A stretch of 64,000 nucleotides of DNA from CAIUPE01 sp037131735 (GTDB lineage Bacteria > Pseudomonadota > Alphaproteobacteria > Rhizobiales > Beijerinckiaceae). The translations under genes were made by a program, and so were the position numbers. The notes under the pieces were generated by a model that searched no databases, was not told the DNA's origin, and worked only from the letters and a program-made list of their open reading frames with translations. The DNA lies in the NCBI GenBank assembly GCA_037131735.1, contig JBAXQM010000004.1, positions 85,970 through 149,969 on the forward strand, written 5' to 3'. Positions 15,836-25,890 of this stretch are shown in pieces (position 1 is the first letter of the stretch; each line of letters starts with the position of its first letter).

Positions 15836-15892
15836 ATGGGGGGTCAGGCCGGTCAGTCGTGCCGGAAGGAGCCCTCGGGAGGATCTGGATGA
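15836..15892 (+). CDS. Possible 18-codon leader ORF overlapping the bchF start
   Basis: ATG 15836 opens a frame of 18 codons (MGGQAGQSCRKEPSGGSG) whose TGA (15890-15892) overlaps the bchF ATG as ATGA. It starts about where the predicted transcript would begin, so it could be read from the mRNA 5' end and couple to bchF. No ribosome site is visible. The peptide resembles nothing I know. Chance occurrence is possible. Confidence 0.2.
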   Translation: MGGQAGQSCRKEPSGGSG

Positions 15893-16395
15893 CCGATCCC
15901 GGCCATCATGGGGCACCGCAGCCGCAGCTCTACACGGACGCTGAACGGCAAAGGCGGGATTCGTCACCTTGGACGCTTGTTCAGGGGATCCTCGCGCCTG
16001 TCCAATTTCTGATTTTCCTCATCAGTCTCGGCCTAGTGATGCGCACGCTGATGACGGGTGAAGGCGCCTTTGCTGCGCATCTCTCGATTCTCGCCAAAAC
16101 ACTCGCGCTCTACACGATCATGATCACAGGCGCACTTTGGGAGAAAGATGTCTTCGGACAATATCTCTTCGCACCTGCCTTCTTCTGGGAAGATGTGGTC
16201 AGCTTCGTCGTTATCGCCCTCCATACACTTTATCTCACTGGTCTTGTGTTTGGCCTGATGGATGACCGCGCTTTATTCATCATCACCCTCCTCGCCTATG
16301 CGACCTATGTGGTGAATGCCGCGCAGTTTTTGTGGAAGCTTCGTGTTGCCCGTCTCACGGCACCCCGCTCTCAAACCATGGGAGCGACATTATGA
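15889..16395 (+). CDS. bchF: 3-vinyl-bacteriochlorophyllide hydratase
   Basis: A 168-residue membrane protein with about four helices and the conserved segment TGALWEKDVFGQYLFAPAFFWED (shown in part: WEKDVFGQYLFAPAFFWED). It hydrates the 3-vinyl group of chlorophyllide a to 3-hydroxyethyl, a step toward the acetyl group of bacteriochlorophyll a. GGGAGG precedes ATG 15889; the frame also reads further upstream. It is the first gene of the bchFNBHLM-lhaA-puh run, and its stop overlaps the bchN start (ATGA). Confidence 0.95.
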   Translation: MTDPGHHGAPQPQLYTDAERQRRDSSPWTLVQGILAPVQFLIFLISLGLVMRTLMTGEGAFAAHLSILAKTLALYTIMITGALWEKDVFGQYLFAPAFFWEDVVSFVVIALHTLYLTGLVFGLMDDRALFIITLLAYATYVVNAAQFLWKLRVARLTAPRSQTMGATL

Positions 16396-17696
16396 ATCTT
16401 CCCTTCCGTCCTGCACAAAATGGCACTGATCGCGGATGCACTGACCAGCAGACGCTAAAACAACGCGGTCAACATGAAGTCTTTTGCGGTTTGACGAGCA
16501 TTGTATGGCTGCATCGCAAAATCGAAAACGCGTTCTTCCTCGTTGTCGGTTCACGCACATGCGCGCATCTTATTCAATCGGCCGCTGGTGTAATGATTTT
16601 TGCCGAACCGCGTTTTGGCACGGCCATCATCGACGAGCGTGATCTTGCAGGTCTTGCTGATATTGACGACGAACTTGATTCCGTTGTCGGTCGCTTACTA
16701 GAGCGTCGTCCTGATATTGAGCTGCTGTTTCTTGTTGGCTCTTGCCCGTCAGAAGTGATCAAGCTTGATTTGAAACGCGCTGCGCAACGACTTTCAAAAC
16801 TACACACGCCAAAAGTACGAGTGTTGAATTATTCCGGCTCCGGCATTGAAACAACTTTCACACAAGGTGAAGATGCCTGCCTTTCAGCACTCGCCTCTGA
16901 TGCGCAAAAAGAAAATACCGATGCGGCTGATCAGCTTCTCGTTGTGGGCGCGTTAGCTGATGTTGTTGAAGATCAATTCCGCCGCCTCTTCACAGAAATG
17001 GGCATTCACAATGTCACATTTCTCCCGGCGAAAAAGGCGAATGCGCCGCTGATCATTGGTCCGAAGACAAAATATCTTCTCGCACAACCCTTCTTAGGCG
17101 ATACCGCACGCGTTCTCGACGATCGCGGCGCGAAGCGCATCACCGCAGCCTTCCCGCTTGGTGCTGAAGGCACAACCGCGTGGTTGAAAGCGGCGGCAGA
17201 GAGCTTTGGAGTGAGCGCGGAAAAATTCGAAAGCGCCACGGCTGCGGGTCATCGTCGTGCGCTCATTGCGATGGAAGCACATCGCGAGGCGCTGCAAGGC
17301 AAGAGAATTTTCTTCTTCCCGGACTCACAACTCGAAATTCCGCTCGCACGTTATGTGTCTGAAGAACTCGGCATGCGTCTTGTTGAAGTCGGCACGCCCT
17401 ATCTGCATCGCGCGCATCTCGCTGAAGACCTCGCGCGTCTGCCCGCTGGCACATTGTTGTCAGAAGGACAGGATGTTGAGCGTCAACTTGATCGGTGCCG
17501 CGCAGAAGATCCCGATCTTGTTGTCTGTGGCCTTGGTCTCGCCAATCCGCTTGAAGCGGAAGGCATGACAACGAAATGGTCTATCGAACTCGTATTCACG
17601 CCGATCCAAGGCTATGACCAAGCTGGTGATCTCGCCCGTTTATTCTCGCGACCCCTTGATCGTCGCACCAGACTCGGGGGGCTCCTATGCAATTAA
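16392..17696 (+). CDS. bchN: Light-independent protochlorophyllide reductase subunit N
   Basis: A 434-residue nitrogenase-like protein. Cys32 (EVFCGLTS), Cys57 (SRTCAHL) and Cys118 (GSCPSEV) are the expected three cysteine ligands of the [4Fe-4S] cluster shared with BchB. With BchB it forms the catalytic component of the dark-operative, oxygen-sensitive protochlorophyllide reductase. ATG 16392 overlaps bchF by four bases, and bchB starts 10 bases before its end, so translation is coupled along the operon. Confidence 0.97.
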   Translation: MNLPFRPAQNGTDRGCTDQQTLKQRGQHEVFCGLTSIVWLHRKIENAFFLVVGSRTCAHLIQSAAGVMIFAEPRFGTAIIDERDLAGLADIDDELDSVVGRLLERRPDIELLFLVGSCPSEVIKLDLKRAAQRLSKLHTPKVRVLNYSGSGIETTFTQGEDACLSALASDAQKENTDAADQLLVVGALADVVEDQFRRLFTEMGIHNVTFLPAKKANAPLIIGPKTKYLLAQPFLGDTARVLDDRGAKRITAAFPLGAEGTTAWLKAAAESFGVSAEKFESATAAGHRRALIAMEAHREALQGKRIFFFPDSQLEIPLARYVSEELGMRLVEVGTPYLHRAHLAEDLARLPAGTLLSEGQDVERQLDRCRAEDPDLVVCGLGLANPLEAEGMTTKWSIELVFTPIQGYDQAGDLARLFSRPLDRRTRLGGLLCN

Positions 17697-19228
17697 CCGT
17701 TTGGACTTATGAAGGCCCGCCCCATGTCGGCGCGATGCGTATCGCCACCGCGATGAAAGGCCTTCACTATGTTCTTCACGCGCCGCAAGGCGATACTTAT
17801 GCCGATCTTCTCTTTACGATGATCGAGCGGCGCAACGCGCGCCCGCCCGTGACTTACACAACCTTCCAAGCACGTGATCTTGGCGGCGATACGGCCGAAC
17901 TCTTCAAGAGATCCGCCTTTGATGCCTATGAACGCTTCATGCCGGAAGCGATGATTGTCGGCGCCTCATGCACCGCTGAACTCATTCAGGATGATCCGGG
18001 TGGTCTTGCAAAGGCTTTGGCTTTGCCGATCCCTGTCATCCCGCTCGAATTGCCTTCTTATCAAAAGAAGGAAAATTGGGGCGCGGCGGAAACATTTTAT
18101 CGCATCGTGCGTGAATTGGCGCGTGGCGATTTTGATCGCGCAAAACGCAATCCGAAGAGCTGCAATATTTTGGGACCAGCAGCGCTCGGCTTCCGCCATC
18201 GTGATGATGTGCTGGAAATTAAGAGGCTACTCGGTGAGCTCGGCATTACTGTGAATGTGGTGGCGCCGCTTGATGCGCGTCCTTCAGACATCGCACGTTT
18301 AGGTGAAGCGGCGTTCAATGTCGTGATGTATCCTGAAATTGCCGAACCAGCCGCGCGCTATCTCACAAAGGCGCTGGGTCAACCAATGACAACGACTGTT
18401 CCCATCGGTGTTGGGGCAACGCGCGATTTCATTCGCGAAGTGGCGGAGCTCGCGGGCGTCGATCCCGAGCCCGTTTTGAATGATCGCATGAGCCGTTTGC
18501 CGTGGTATTCGGCCTCTGTCGACTCAACCTATCTCACTGGCAAACGCGTCTTCATTTTCGGCGACGCGACCCATGCGCTGGCTGCCGCGCGCATTGCCAA
18601 ACAAGAACTTGGCTTCGATGTCGTAGGTCTTGGCACATTCAGCCGCGAATTTGCGCGCCCCATGCGCGAAGCGGCAACTGCGCTCGGTCTCGAAGCGTTG
18701 ATTACCGATGATTATCTTGATGTCGAGAAAGCGATCCAAGAAGCGCAGCCCGAACTTATTCTCGGCACACAAATGGAACGCCATATCGCGAAACGCATGG
18801 GCTTGCCGTGCGCGGTGATCTCGGCGCCTGTGCATGTGCAAGATTTCCCCGCGCGTCATTCGCCCCAAATGGGCTTTGAAGGCGCGAATGTGATTTTCGA
18901 TACGTGGGTTCATCCTTTGATGATGGGCCTTGAAGAACATCTCCTCGCGATGTTCCGCAATGATCATGAATTTCATGATAGCGCCGCGCCATCACATCTT
19001 GGTCATGCGCCTCGTGCCGCAGAGCCAGAAACCATTCAGCACACTCCTTCCGAGAAAGCCCCGCACATCACAGGATGGGCAGCAGACGCGGAAAAAGAAC
19101 TGCAAAAGATTCCCTTCTTTGTGCGCGGTAAGGCCCGCCGCAATACCGAACGATACGCTGCAGAACGCGGCGTACCGCTAATTACTGTTGAGACCCTTTA
19201 CGATGCCAAAGCGCATTTCAGCCGATAG
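17687..19228 (+). CDS. bchB: Light-independent protochlorophyllide reductase subunit B
   Basis: A 513-residue subunit starting MQLTVWTYEGPPHVGAMRIA. Asp36 (QGDTYADLLF) is the unusual aspartate ligand of the NB cluster, present as expected. The C-terminal 50-60 residues (ITGWAADAEKELQKIPFFVRGK) form the small domain found in the BchB/ChlB family. It pairs with BchN and receives electrons from BchL. The gene overlaps bchN by 10 bases and bchH by 26. Confidence 0.97.
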   Translation: MQLTVWTYEGPPHVGAMRIATAMKGLHYVLHAPQGDTYADLLFTMIERRNARPPVTYTTFQARDLGGDTAELFKRSAFDAYERFMPEAMIVGASCTAELIQDDPGGLAKALALPIPVIPLELPSYQKKENWGAAETFYRIVRELARGDFDRAKRNPKSCNILGPAALGFRHRDDVLEIKRLLGELGITVNVVAPLDARPSDIARLGEAAFNVVMYPEIAEPAARYLTKALGQPMTTTVPIGVGATRDFIREVAELAGVDPEPVLNDRMSRLPWYSASVDSTYLTGKRVFIFGDATHALAAARIAKQELGFDVVGLGTFSREFARPMREAATALGLEALITDDYLDVEKAIQEAQPELILGTQMERHIAKRMGLPCAVISAPVHVQDFPARHSPQMGFEGANVIFDTWVHPLMMGLEEHLLAMFRNDHEFHDSAAPSHLGHAPRAAEPETIQHTPSEKAPHITGWAADAEKELQKIPFFVRGKARRNTERYAAERGVPLITVETLYDAKAHFSR

Positions 19229-22200
19229 ATCCGGTTTACGGGTCGTCATACTGACGCTGGACAATCATGTGTCCGGCGCGGTGGCGCGCGTGGCGACGAC
19301 TGTTGCGAGAGAAACCCCTGGCCTCGTTGTTACGGTTCATGCCGCTTCAAATTGGTCTGATCCGGTTCTTCTTGATGCCTGCATCGCTGATATCGAACAA
19401 GGCGACATCATCATCGCCAATATGCTCTTCATGGAAGATCATATCCGCGCTGTCATGCCTGCCCTCGAAGCGCGGCGTGAATCCTGCGACGCGATGGTTG
19501 TCTTCATGTCGGCGGGTGAAGTGATCAAGCTTACAAAGCTTGGCCGATTCCGCATGGATGCGCCCACCGGAGCTGTTGTTAATTTGCTCAAAAAATTGCG
19601 CGGCGGCAAAACCGAAGATGCGGGCGACAAAGCCGCTGCCGGTGCGCGTCAATTGCAAATGCTGAAGCGCTTGCCGAAAATTCTGCGCTTCATTCCGGGC
19701 ACCGCGCAAGATGTGCGCGCTTACTTCTTGACTATGCAATATTGGCTTGCGGGCTCGGAAGATAATCTTGCGCATCTCGTGAGATTCCTCGTGTCACGCT
19801 ATGGCGATACAAAACGCGCCGGTCTCGCTGCACCCTCTTACGAAGCGCCAAAATCCTATCCGGAAGTAGGGCTTTATCATCCGCGTGCGAAGGGTCGAAT
19901 CGTCACGGATCTGTCTGCGCTTCCGAAAGGACCGCAGGATACCAAAGGCACTGTCGGTCTGCTCTTGATGCGCTCTTATGTGCTCTCGGGTGATACAGGG
20001 CATTATGATGGTGCAATCGCTGCTTTCGAAGCAGCCGGATTGAGCGTGATCCCCACTTTCGCAACTGGTCTTGATCAACGTCCTGCTATTGAAGCCTATT
20101 TCCGCGATAAAAACACAGTGAAGATCGACGCGCTTGTGTCACTCACCGGTTTCTCGCTTGTCGGTGGCCCCGCCTATAATGACTCCCGGGCGGCTGAAAC
20201 AATTCTCGCCGAACTTGATATTCCCTATATCGCGGCGCAGCCCGTGGAATTCCAATCTGTTGCGGAATGGGAAGCCTCTTCGCGCGGCCTTCATCCCATT
20301 GAAACAACGATGATGGTCGCTATTCCTGAACTCGATGGCGCGATCATGCCTATGGTGTTTGGTGGTCGTGGCGACGGCGCAATTGGTGAGCGCACGATGA
20401 TGGCGCATCCCGAGCGCGTCAAAAAGCTCGCCGCACGCGTTGAATCGATGATCGCTTTACGCCGCTCGGAAAAAGCGCAGCGCAAAATTGCGATTGTCTT
20501 GTTCAATTTTCCTCCAAATGCGGGCGCTACCGGAACAGCAGCCTTTCTTGCTGTATTTGAGTCACTCTTCAATACGCTGAAAGCGATGAAGGCTGATGGC
20601 TATAGTGTCGACGTTCCGGAAAGCGTCGATGCGTTGCGTGACGCGATCCTTAAAGGCAATGCCGAGCGCTATGGCGCGGATGCGAATGTCGTTCATCGCA
20701 TTCCGGTTGATGATCATGTGCGTCGTGAGCCGCATCTCAAAGAGATCGAATCGCAATGGGGCCCCGCGCCAGGCAAGCAACAAAGTGATGGCTCGACTAT
20801 TCATGTGTTGGGTCAGCGTTTCGGCAATGTGCTTGTCGGTGTTCAGCCTGCGTTTGGCTATGAAGGCGACCCGATGCGCCTTCTCTTCGAGCACGGCTTC
20901 TCCCCCACTCATGCCTTCTCGGCCTTCTATCGCTACGTGCGCGAGGATTTCGCCGCGCAAGCGATTTTGCATTTCGGTACGCATGGCGCGCTTGAATTTA
21001 TGCCGGGCAAACAATCGGGTCTATCTGCGGCCTGCTGGCCGGATCGTCTGATCGGCACGACACCAAATCTCTATCTCTACGCGGCAAATAATCCGTCAGA
21101 AGGCACCATCGCGAAACGCCGCTCGGGCGCGACGCTCATCAGCTATTTGTCACCGCCTTTATCGCAAGCAGGTCTCTATCGCGGTCTTGTTGATCTCAAA
21201 TCATCGCTCACGCGTTATCGAACGCTTGAGCCCGGCTCATCGGAAGCGTCCGATCTGGGTCAACTCATTCAAGCGCAAGCCGCCGGTCTTGATCTCTCCG
21301 AAGCCGAACCGCTGTGGGACGATCACGCAAAGAGAATCGCCACTTTGCAAAGCGCGATTCTCGAACTCGAATACACGCTTATTCCGCATGGCCTTCATGT
21401 TGTCGGCCAGACCATGAATAGTGAAGAACGCGCCTCGACGCTTGCAAGCCTCAAAGAGGCAGGCGTTGATGCAAAGCGTCTCACCGATGCTGAAGCGATG
21501 TTGCAAGACGAAACCGAATTGTCGGCCTTGTTGCGTGCGCTTGACGGTCGTTTCATTCGTCCCGTTGCCGGCGGTGATCTTGTACGCACGCCAGAAATTT
21601 TACCGACCGGCCGTAACATTCACGGCTTCGATCCGTTCCGCCTGCCCTCCGCATTTGCGTTGAAGGATGGCGCGAAACAGGCTGAGCTTCTTTTGACCAC
21701 ACATCGTGCCAGTGGCCGCGCTCTGCCGGAAACCATCGCGCTCGTTTTGTGGGGCACTGATAATCTCAAAAGCGAAGGCGGTCCCATTGCGCAAGCGCTC
21801 GCTTTGATGGGCGCCGAGCCGAAATGGGATTCCTATGGACGGCTCTGCGGTGCGTCACTCATTCCACTCGAAAAACTCGGTCGCCCGCGTATTGATGTGA
21901 TGTTGACGCTTTCGGGCATCTTCCGGGATCTCCTCCCCTTGCAAACAAAGATGCTCGCGGAAGCGGCCTATCTCGCCGCCAGCGCTGATGAGCCAGTGGA
22001 GATGAATTTCATCCGTAAACACGCGCTCCACGTGATGCAGGAACAAAACTGCACACTCGATACAGCTGCGCTCCGCGTATTCTCGAATGCGGACGGCGCT
22101 TATGGCGCCAATGTGAATATGATGATTGAGAATGGTCGTTGGGATGATGAAGATGAGCTTGGTGCGGTGTTTAGCGCCCGCAAGAGCTTTGCTCATGGTC

Positions 22201-22802
22201 GTGACGGCAAAGCCTCATCACAAACGGCTATGATGCAAGCCGTGCTGCGCGGTGTTGATCTTGCCTATCAAAATCTTGAATCGGTTGAGCTCGGCGTCAC
22301 GACCATCGATCATTATTTTGACTCGCTCGGCGGTATTTCGCGTGCGGCAGAAAAACAACGCGGTGAAGCGATCCCCGTTTATATCGGCGATCAGACACGC
22401 GGTGCGGGCGTTGTGCGCACGCTGTCCGAACAGGTCGCACTTGAAAGCCGCACACGGCTTCTCAATCCAAAATGGTATGAAGGTATGTTGAAGCATGGCC
22501 ATGAAGGCGTGCGTTCAATCGAAAGCCATTTGACGAATACAATGGGCTGGTCCGCAACAACCGGACAAGTCCAGCCTTGGGTCTATCAAAAGGCAACCGA
22601 AACTTTTGTGCTCGATGAAGCGATGCGTAATCGCTTGGCCGCGCTCAACCCTAAAGCAGCGGTGAAACTCGCGAACCGTCTGCTCGAAGCCCAAAGACGA
22701 GATTTCTGGAACCCTGATGCCGAAACCCTCGCCGCGCTCGAACGCGCGAGCGAAGATCTCGAGGATAGACTCGAGGGCATATCCGTGGAGGCTGCCGCAT
22801 GA
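19203..22802 (+). CDS. bchH: Magnesium chelatase subunit H
   Basis: A 1199-residue CobN/BchH-family protein, the porphyrin-binding subunit that inserts Mg into protoporphyrin IX with BchI and BchD. Family features include HFGTHGALEFMPGKQSGL (around residue 600) and the SYLSPPLSQAGLYRGL segment. Length is normal. ATG 19203 (MPKRISADRSG) is chosen over the TTG at 19188; both are inside the end of bchB. Its TGA overlaps the bchL start (ATGA). The bchI and bchD genes are not in this window. Confidence 0.97.
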   Translation: MPKRISADRSGLRVVILTLDNHVSGAVARVATTVARETPGLVVTVHAASNWSDPVLLDACIADIEQGDIIIANMLFMEDHIRAVMPALEARRESCDAMVVFMSAGEVIKLTKLGRFRMDAPTGAVVNLLKKLRGGKTEDAGDKAAAGARQLQMLKRLPKILRFIPGTAQDVRAYFLTMQYWLAGSEDNLAHLVRFLVSRYGDTKRAGLAAPSYEAPKSYPEVGLYHPRAKGRIVTDLSALPKGPQDTKGTVGLLLMRSYVLSGDTGHYDGAIAAFEAAGLSVIPTFATGLDQRPAIEAYFRDKNTVKIDALVSLTGFSLVGGPAYNDSRAAETILAELDIPYIAAQPVEFQSVAEWEASSRGLHPIETTMMVAIPELDGAIMPMVFGGRGDGAIGERTMMAHPERVKKLAARVESMIALRRSEKAQRKIAIVLFNFPPNAGATGTAAFLAVFESLFNTLKAMKADGYSVDVPESVDALRDAILKGNAERYGADANVVHRIPVDDHVRREPHLKEIESQWGPAPGKQQSDGSTIHVLGQRFGNVLVGVQPAFGYEGDPMRLLFEHGFSPTHAFSAFYRYVREDFAAQAILHFGTHGALEFMPGKQSGLSAACWPDRLIGTTPNLYLYAANNPSEGTIAKRRSGATLISYLSPPLSQAGLYRGLVDLKSSLTRYRTLEPGSSEASDLGQLIQAQAAGLDLSEAEPLWDDHAKRIATLQSAILELEYTLIPHGLHVVGQTMNSEERASTLASLKEAGVDAKRLTDAEAMLQDETELSALLRALDGRFIRPVAGGDLVRTPEILPTGRNIHGFDPFRLPSAFALKDGAKQAELLLTTHRASGRALPETIALVLWGTDNLKSEGGPIAQALALMGAEPKWDSYGRLCGASLIPLEKLGRPRIDVMLTLSGIFRDLLPLQTKMLAEAAYLAASADEPVEMNFIRKHALHVMQEQNCTLDTAALRVFSNADGAYGANVNMMIENGRWDDEDELGAVFSARKSFAHGRDGKASSQTAMMQAVLRGVDLAYQNLESVELGVTTIDHYFDSLGGISRAAEKQRGEAIPVYIGDQTRGAGVVRTLSEQVALESRTRLLNPKWYEGMLKHGHEGVRSIESHLTNTMGWSATTGQVQPWVYQKATETFVLDEAMRNRLAALNPKAAVKLANRLLEAQRRDFWNPDAETLAALERASEDLEDRLEGISVEAAA

Positions 22803-23707
22803 GCACGATTCTTCTCGACCGTATGCCAAAAAAGCCACCCGCACGCGGTGATGGCGAAGGAAGCGTTCAAGTTCATCTTGATCCGACCGCCAGCATTGGT
22901 ACCGCAAAAGTCTTTTCCGTTTATGGCAAAGGCGGTATCGGCAAATCGACGACCTCGTCGAATTTGTCTGCAGCCTTTTCAAAACTCGGTAAGCGCGTTT
23001 TGCAAATTGGCTGCGACCCGAAACATGATTCAACTTTCACGCTGACGAAGCGCCTTGTGCCGACCGTGATCGATGTTCTCGAAAGCGTTGACTTCCACTC
23101 GGAAGAATTGCGCCCGGAAGATTTCGTTTATGAAGGCTATAATGGCGTCTTGTGTGTCGAAGCGGGTGGCCCGCCTGCCGGCACGGGTTGCGGCGGTTAT
23201 GTCGTCGGCCAGACCGTAAAACTTCTCAAAGAACATCATCTTCTCGAAGATACGGATGTCGTGATTTTCGACGTGCTGGGCGACGTGGTGTGCGGCGGCT
23301 TCGCTTCACCGCTTCAACATGCCGATCTTGCCTTGATCGTTGCAGCGAATGACTTTGACTCGATTTTCGCGATGAACCGCATCGTTGCGGCCATCAACGC
23401 GAAAGCCAAAAATTATGGCGTCCGCGTCGGCGGTGTTATTGCCAATCGCTCGAAAGATACTGATCAAATCGATCGCTTTGCCGAAGCGACCGGATTGAAA
23501 CGTCTCGCTCATTTGCAGGATGTCGATGCGATCCGTGTGAGCCGTCTTAAAAAATCAGTTCTCTTCGAAATGGAGTCCACACCAGAAATCGAAGCGGTTC
23601 AAAACGAATATCTTCGATTGGCTGCATCACTCTGGGCCGGCGCAACGCCTTGCGATGCGCGCTCGATGAAAGATCGCGAGATCTTTGATTTTCTAGGCTT
23701 CGATTGA
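22799..23707 (+). CDS. bchL: Light-independent protochlorophyllide reductase iron protein BchL
   Basis: A 302-residue NifH-like ATPase. The P-loop is YGKGGIGKSTTSS (about residues 42-54). The bridging [4Fe-4S] cluster cysteines are Cys131 (GTGCGGYV) and Cys165 (DVVCGGFA). As a homodimer it hydrolyses ATP to deliver electrons to BchNB. It overlaps bchH by four bases and is followed by bchM. Confidence 0.98.
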   Translation: MSTILLDRMPKKPPARGDGEGSVQVHLDPTASIGTAKVFSVYGKGGIGKSTTSSNLSAAFSKLGKRVLQIGCDPKHDSTFTLTKRLVPTVIDVLESVDFHSEELRPEDFVYEGYNGVLCVEAGGPPAGTGCGGYVVGQTVKLLKEHHLLEDTDVVIFDVLGDVVCGGFASPLQHADLALIVAANDFDSIFAMNRIVAAINAKAKNYGVRVGGVIANRSKDTDQIDRFAEATGLKRLAHLQDVDAIRVSRLKKSVLFEMESTPEIEAVQNEYLRLAASLWAGATPCDARSMKDREIFDFLGFD

Positions 23708-23727
23708 GCGAGGAAAGTAAGCGGATC

Positions 23728-24438
23728 ATGACGACGCAAGATATGGACACGACTTACACGACACGGCGCGGCGAGATCGAAACCTATTTCGATCGCACGG
23801 CGGCGGCGGCGTGGTCGCGTCTGACATCGGACGCGCCGGTCTCGGGTATTCGTGCAACCGTGCGCGCGGGACGTGATCGCATGCGGGCGACCCTCCTCTC
23901 GCATCTCCCGCAAGATCTGACGGGCTTGCGTCTCCTTGATGCGGGATGCGGCACCGGTGCGCTCTCGATTGAAGCGGCCTCACGCGGTGCCGAAGTTGTT
24001 GCGATTGATCTGTCGCCCACTTTGGTTGATCTCGCGCGTGAGCGGAGCCCGAAAGATCTCAAGGGCAAAATTACTTATCTTTCCGGCGATATGCTTGATC
24101 CGCGTTTAGGCACATTCGATCATGTCGTCGGCATGGATTCGCTCATCCATTATGAAATGCCGGATATGGTGTCGATGCTCGCGCGGCTTGCGGCGATGAG
24201 CCGTAAAAGCGTGCAGATCACTTTCGCGCCCTACACACCACTTCTTGGCGCCATGCATCTCGCGGGCAAGCTTTTCCCGCGCAGTGATCGTTCGCCGGCC
24301 ATTGTTCCGCATCGTGCTGAAAAATTGCATCGCGCGATCAAACAGGATCCGCGCTTTGAAGGTTGGGCCATTGGTCGCGATCATCGTATCAATAGCAGCT
24401 TCTATATCTCTCATGCCCAGGAGCTTGTCCGCGCATGA
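23728..24438 (+). CDS. bchM: Magnesium protoporphyrin IX methyltransferase
   Basis: A 236-residue SAM-dependent methyltransferase with motif I LLDAGCGTGALSIEAA (about residues 71-86) and the BchM-type N-terminus (YFDRTAAAAWSRLTSDAPVS). It methylates the C13 propionate of Mg-protoporphyrin IX, using the product of BchH. ATG 23728 is chosen with AGGAAAG upstream; a TTG at 23704 would overlap bchL. Its stop overlaps the lhaA start (ATGA). Confidence 0.96.
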   Translation: MTTQDMDTTYTTRRGEIETYFDRTAAAAWSRLTSDAPVSGIRATVRAGRDRMRATLLSHLPQDLTGLRLLDAGCGTGALSIEAASRGAEVVAIDLSPTLVDLARERSPKDLKGKITYLSGDMLDPRLGTFDHVVGMDSLIHYEMPDMVSMLARLAAMSRKSVQITFAPYTPLLGAMHLAGKLFPRSDRSPAIVPHRAEKLHRAIKQDPRFEGWAIGRDHRINSSFYISHAQELVRA

Positions 24439-25889
24439 GAAAACTGAACAACGCACTCGCAAGAGGTTGGCAGCAGGTCGGAACCGGGTTCCTGCCTTTT
24501 GCTGATGCGGCAACGGCTGAATTGCCGTTACCGCGCCTGTTGCGCCTTGCCTTGTTTCAAGTCTCTGTCGGTATCGCCACCGTATTGCTCACCGGCACAT
24601 TGAATCGCGTGATGATTGTCGAGCTCGGCGTGCCTGCATCGCTTGTTGGCGTCATGGTGTCCTTGCCGGTTGTCTTTGCCCCCTTCCGTGCATTGATCGG
24701 ATTTAAATCCGATACGCATCGCTCGGCACTCGGGTGGAAGCGCGTACCTTATATCTGGTATGGCACCTTGTTGCAGTTTGGCGGTTTCTCCATTCTGCCC
24801 TTCGCGCTCATCTTGCTCTCAGGTGATACCAATGGTCCGCCGATCTATGGTCAAGCCGGTGCTGCGGTGGCCTTCCTCTTGATTGGTGCGGGTCTCAACA
24901 CCACGCAAACTGCGGGCTTGGCACTTGCCAATGATCTCGCACCCGAACATGTGCGTCCGCGCGTTGTCGCACTGCTTTTTACAACGCTTCTCATCGGCAT
25001 GGTGGTCAGTGCGATTGTCTTCTCTCAATTGCTCCAGACTTTTGATGAAATTCGGTTGATCAAAATCATTCAGGGCGTCGCTCTTATTACGATGGTGTTG
25101 AATGGCATCGCCTTGTGGAAACAAGAGCCGCGTCGCCCGGGCGGTACGCTTGATGAGCCCGCCGCGCCGAAATTCAGCGAGACATGGAAAACGCTCTCGG
25201 CGATTCCCGGATTTAAACGTCTTCTCACTGTTGTTGGACTCGGCACTGCCGCCTTCAATATGCAAGACATTCTGCTTGAACCCTTCGGCGGTCAGGTCTT
25301 TGGCCTTCCGGTCGGAGATACAACCTTGCTGATGGCGGCTCTCGCGGGCGGGATGTTGATCGGCTTTTTCATCGCCGAGCGTCTTTTGAACCGCGCGGTT
25401 GACGCGATGCAGGTCATCACCATTGGCCTGGTGATCGGCATTGTCGCTTTTGTTGGCGTCGTCGCCGCGCCGCTTGTGGGATCACTAAGCCTCTTCCGCA
25501 TCGCTTCCCTTACAGTGGGTATTGGCGCGGGTTTGTTTTCGGTGGGAACACTCACGGCAACCATGGCCTGCGGTAATGCAAAAATGAGCGGCATTCTTCT
25601 CGGCAGCTGGGGCGCTGTGCAAGCAACCGTTGCCGGACTTGCGATCGCTTTTTCCGGTGCGGCGCGCGATCTCATCGCCGCCCTCGCCCATGCCGGACGT
25701 TTCGGTGACTCACTCGCGCAACCGGCGACGGGCTATGTCGCCGTATTCATTCTCGAAATTGCGTTGCTTTTTGCAACGCTGATTACCGCCCTGCCTCTCT
25801 TGGGTAAGGGCGGACGCCGCCTCGCGCGGCAAAACCCACTTTCATCCTCTTGGGATGAGGGACGAAGCGAAGGCTACAAGGAGGCCTGA
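24435..25889 (+). CDS. lhaA: Light-harvesting 1 assembly protein LhaA (PucC family)
   Basis: A 484-residue major-facilitator-type protein of about 12 helices. The N-terminus (LPRLLRLALFQVSVGIATVLL, given here as LPRLLRLALFQVSVG) and GWKRVPYIWYGTLLQFGG are typical of LhaA. LhaA promotes LH1 assembly around the reaction centre. It lies between bchM and puhA, its standard place, overlapping bchM by four bases; puhA starts one base after its end. Confidence 0.95.
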   Translation: MRKLNNALARGWQQVGTGFLPFADAATAELPLPRLLRLALFQVSVGIATVLLTGTLNRVMIVELGVPASLVGVMVSLPVVFAPFRALIGFKSDTHRSALGWKRVPYIWYGTLLQFGGFSILPFALILLSGDTNGPPIYGQAGAAVAFLLIGAGLNTTQTAGLALANDLAPEHVRPRVVALLFTTLLIGMVVSAIVFSQLLQTFDEIRLIKIIQGVALITMVLNGIALWKQEPRRPGGTLDEPAAPKFSETWKTLSAIPGFKRLLTVVGLGTAAFNMQDILLEPFGGQVFGLPVGDTTLLMAALAGGMLIGFFIAERLLNRAVDAMQVITIGLVIGIVAFVGVVAAPLVGSLSLFRIASLTVGIGAGLFSVGTLTATMACGNAKMSGILLGSWGAVQATVAGLAIAFSGAARDLIAALAHAGRFGDSLAQPATGYVAVFILEIALLFATLITALPLLGKGGRRLARQNPLSSSWDEGRSEGYKEA

Positions 25890-25890
25890 C

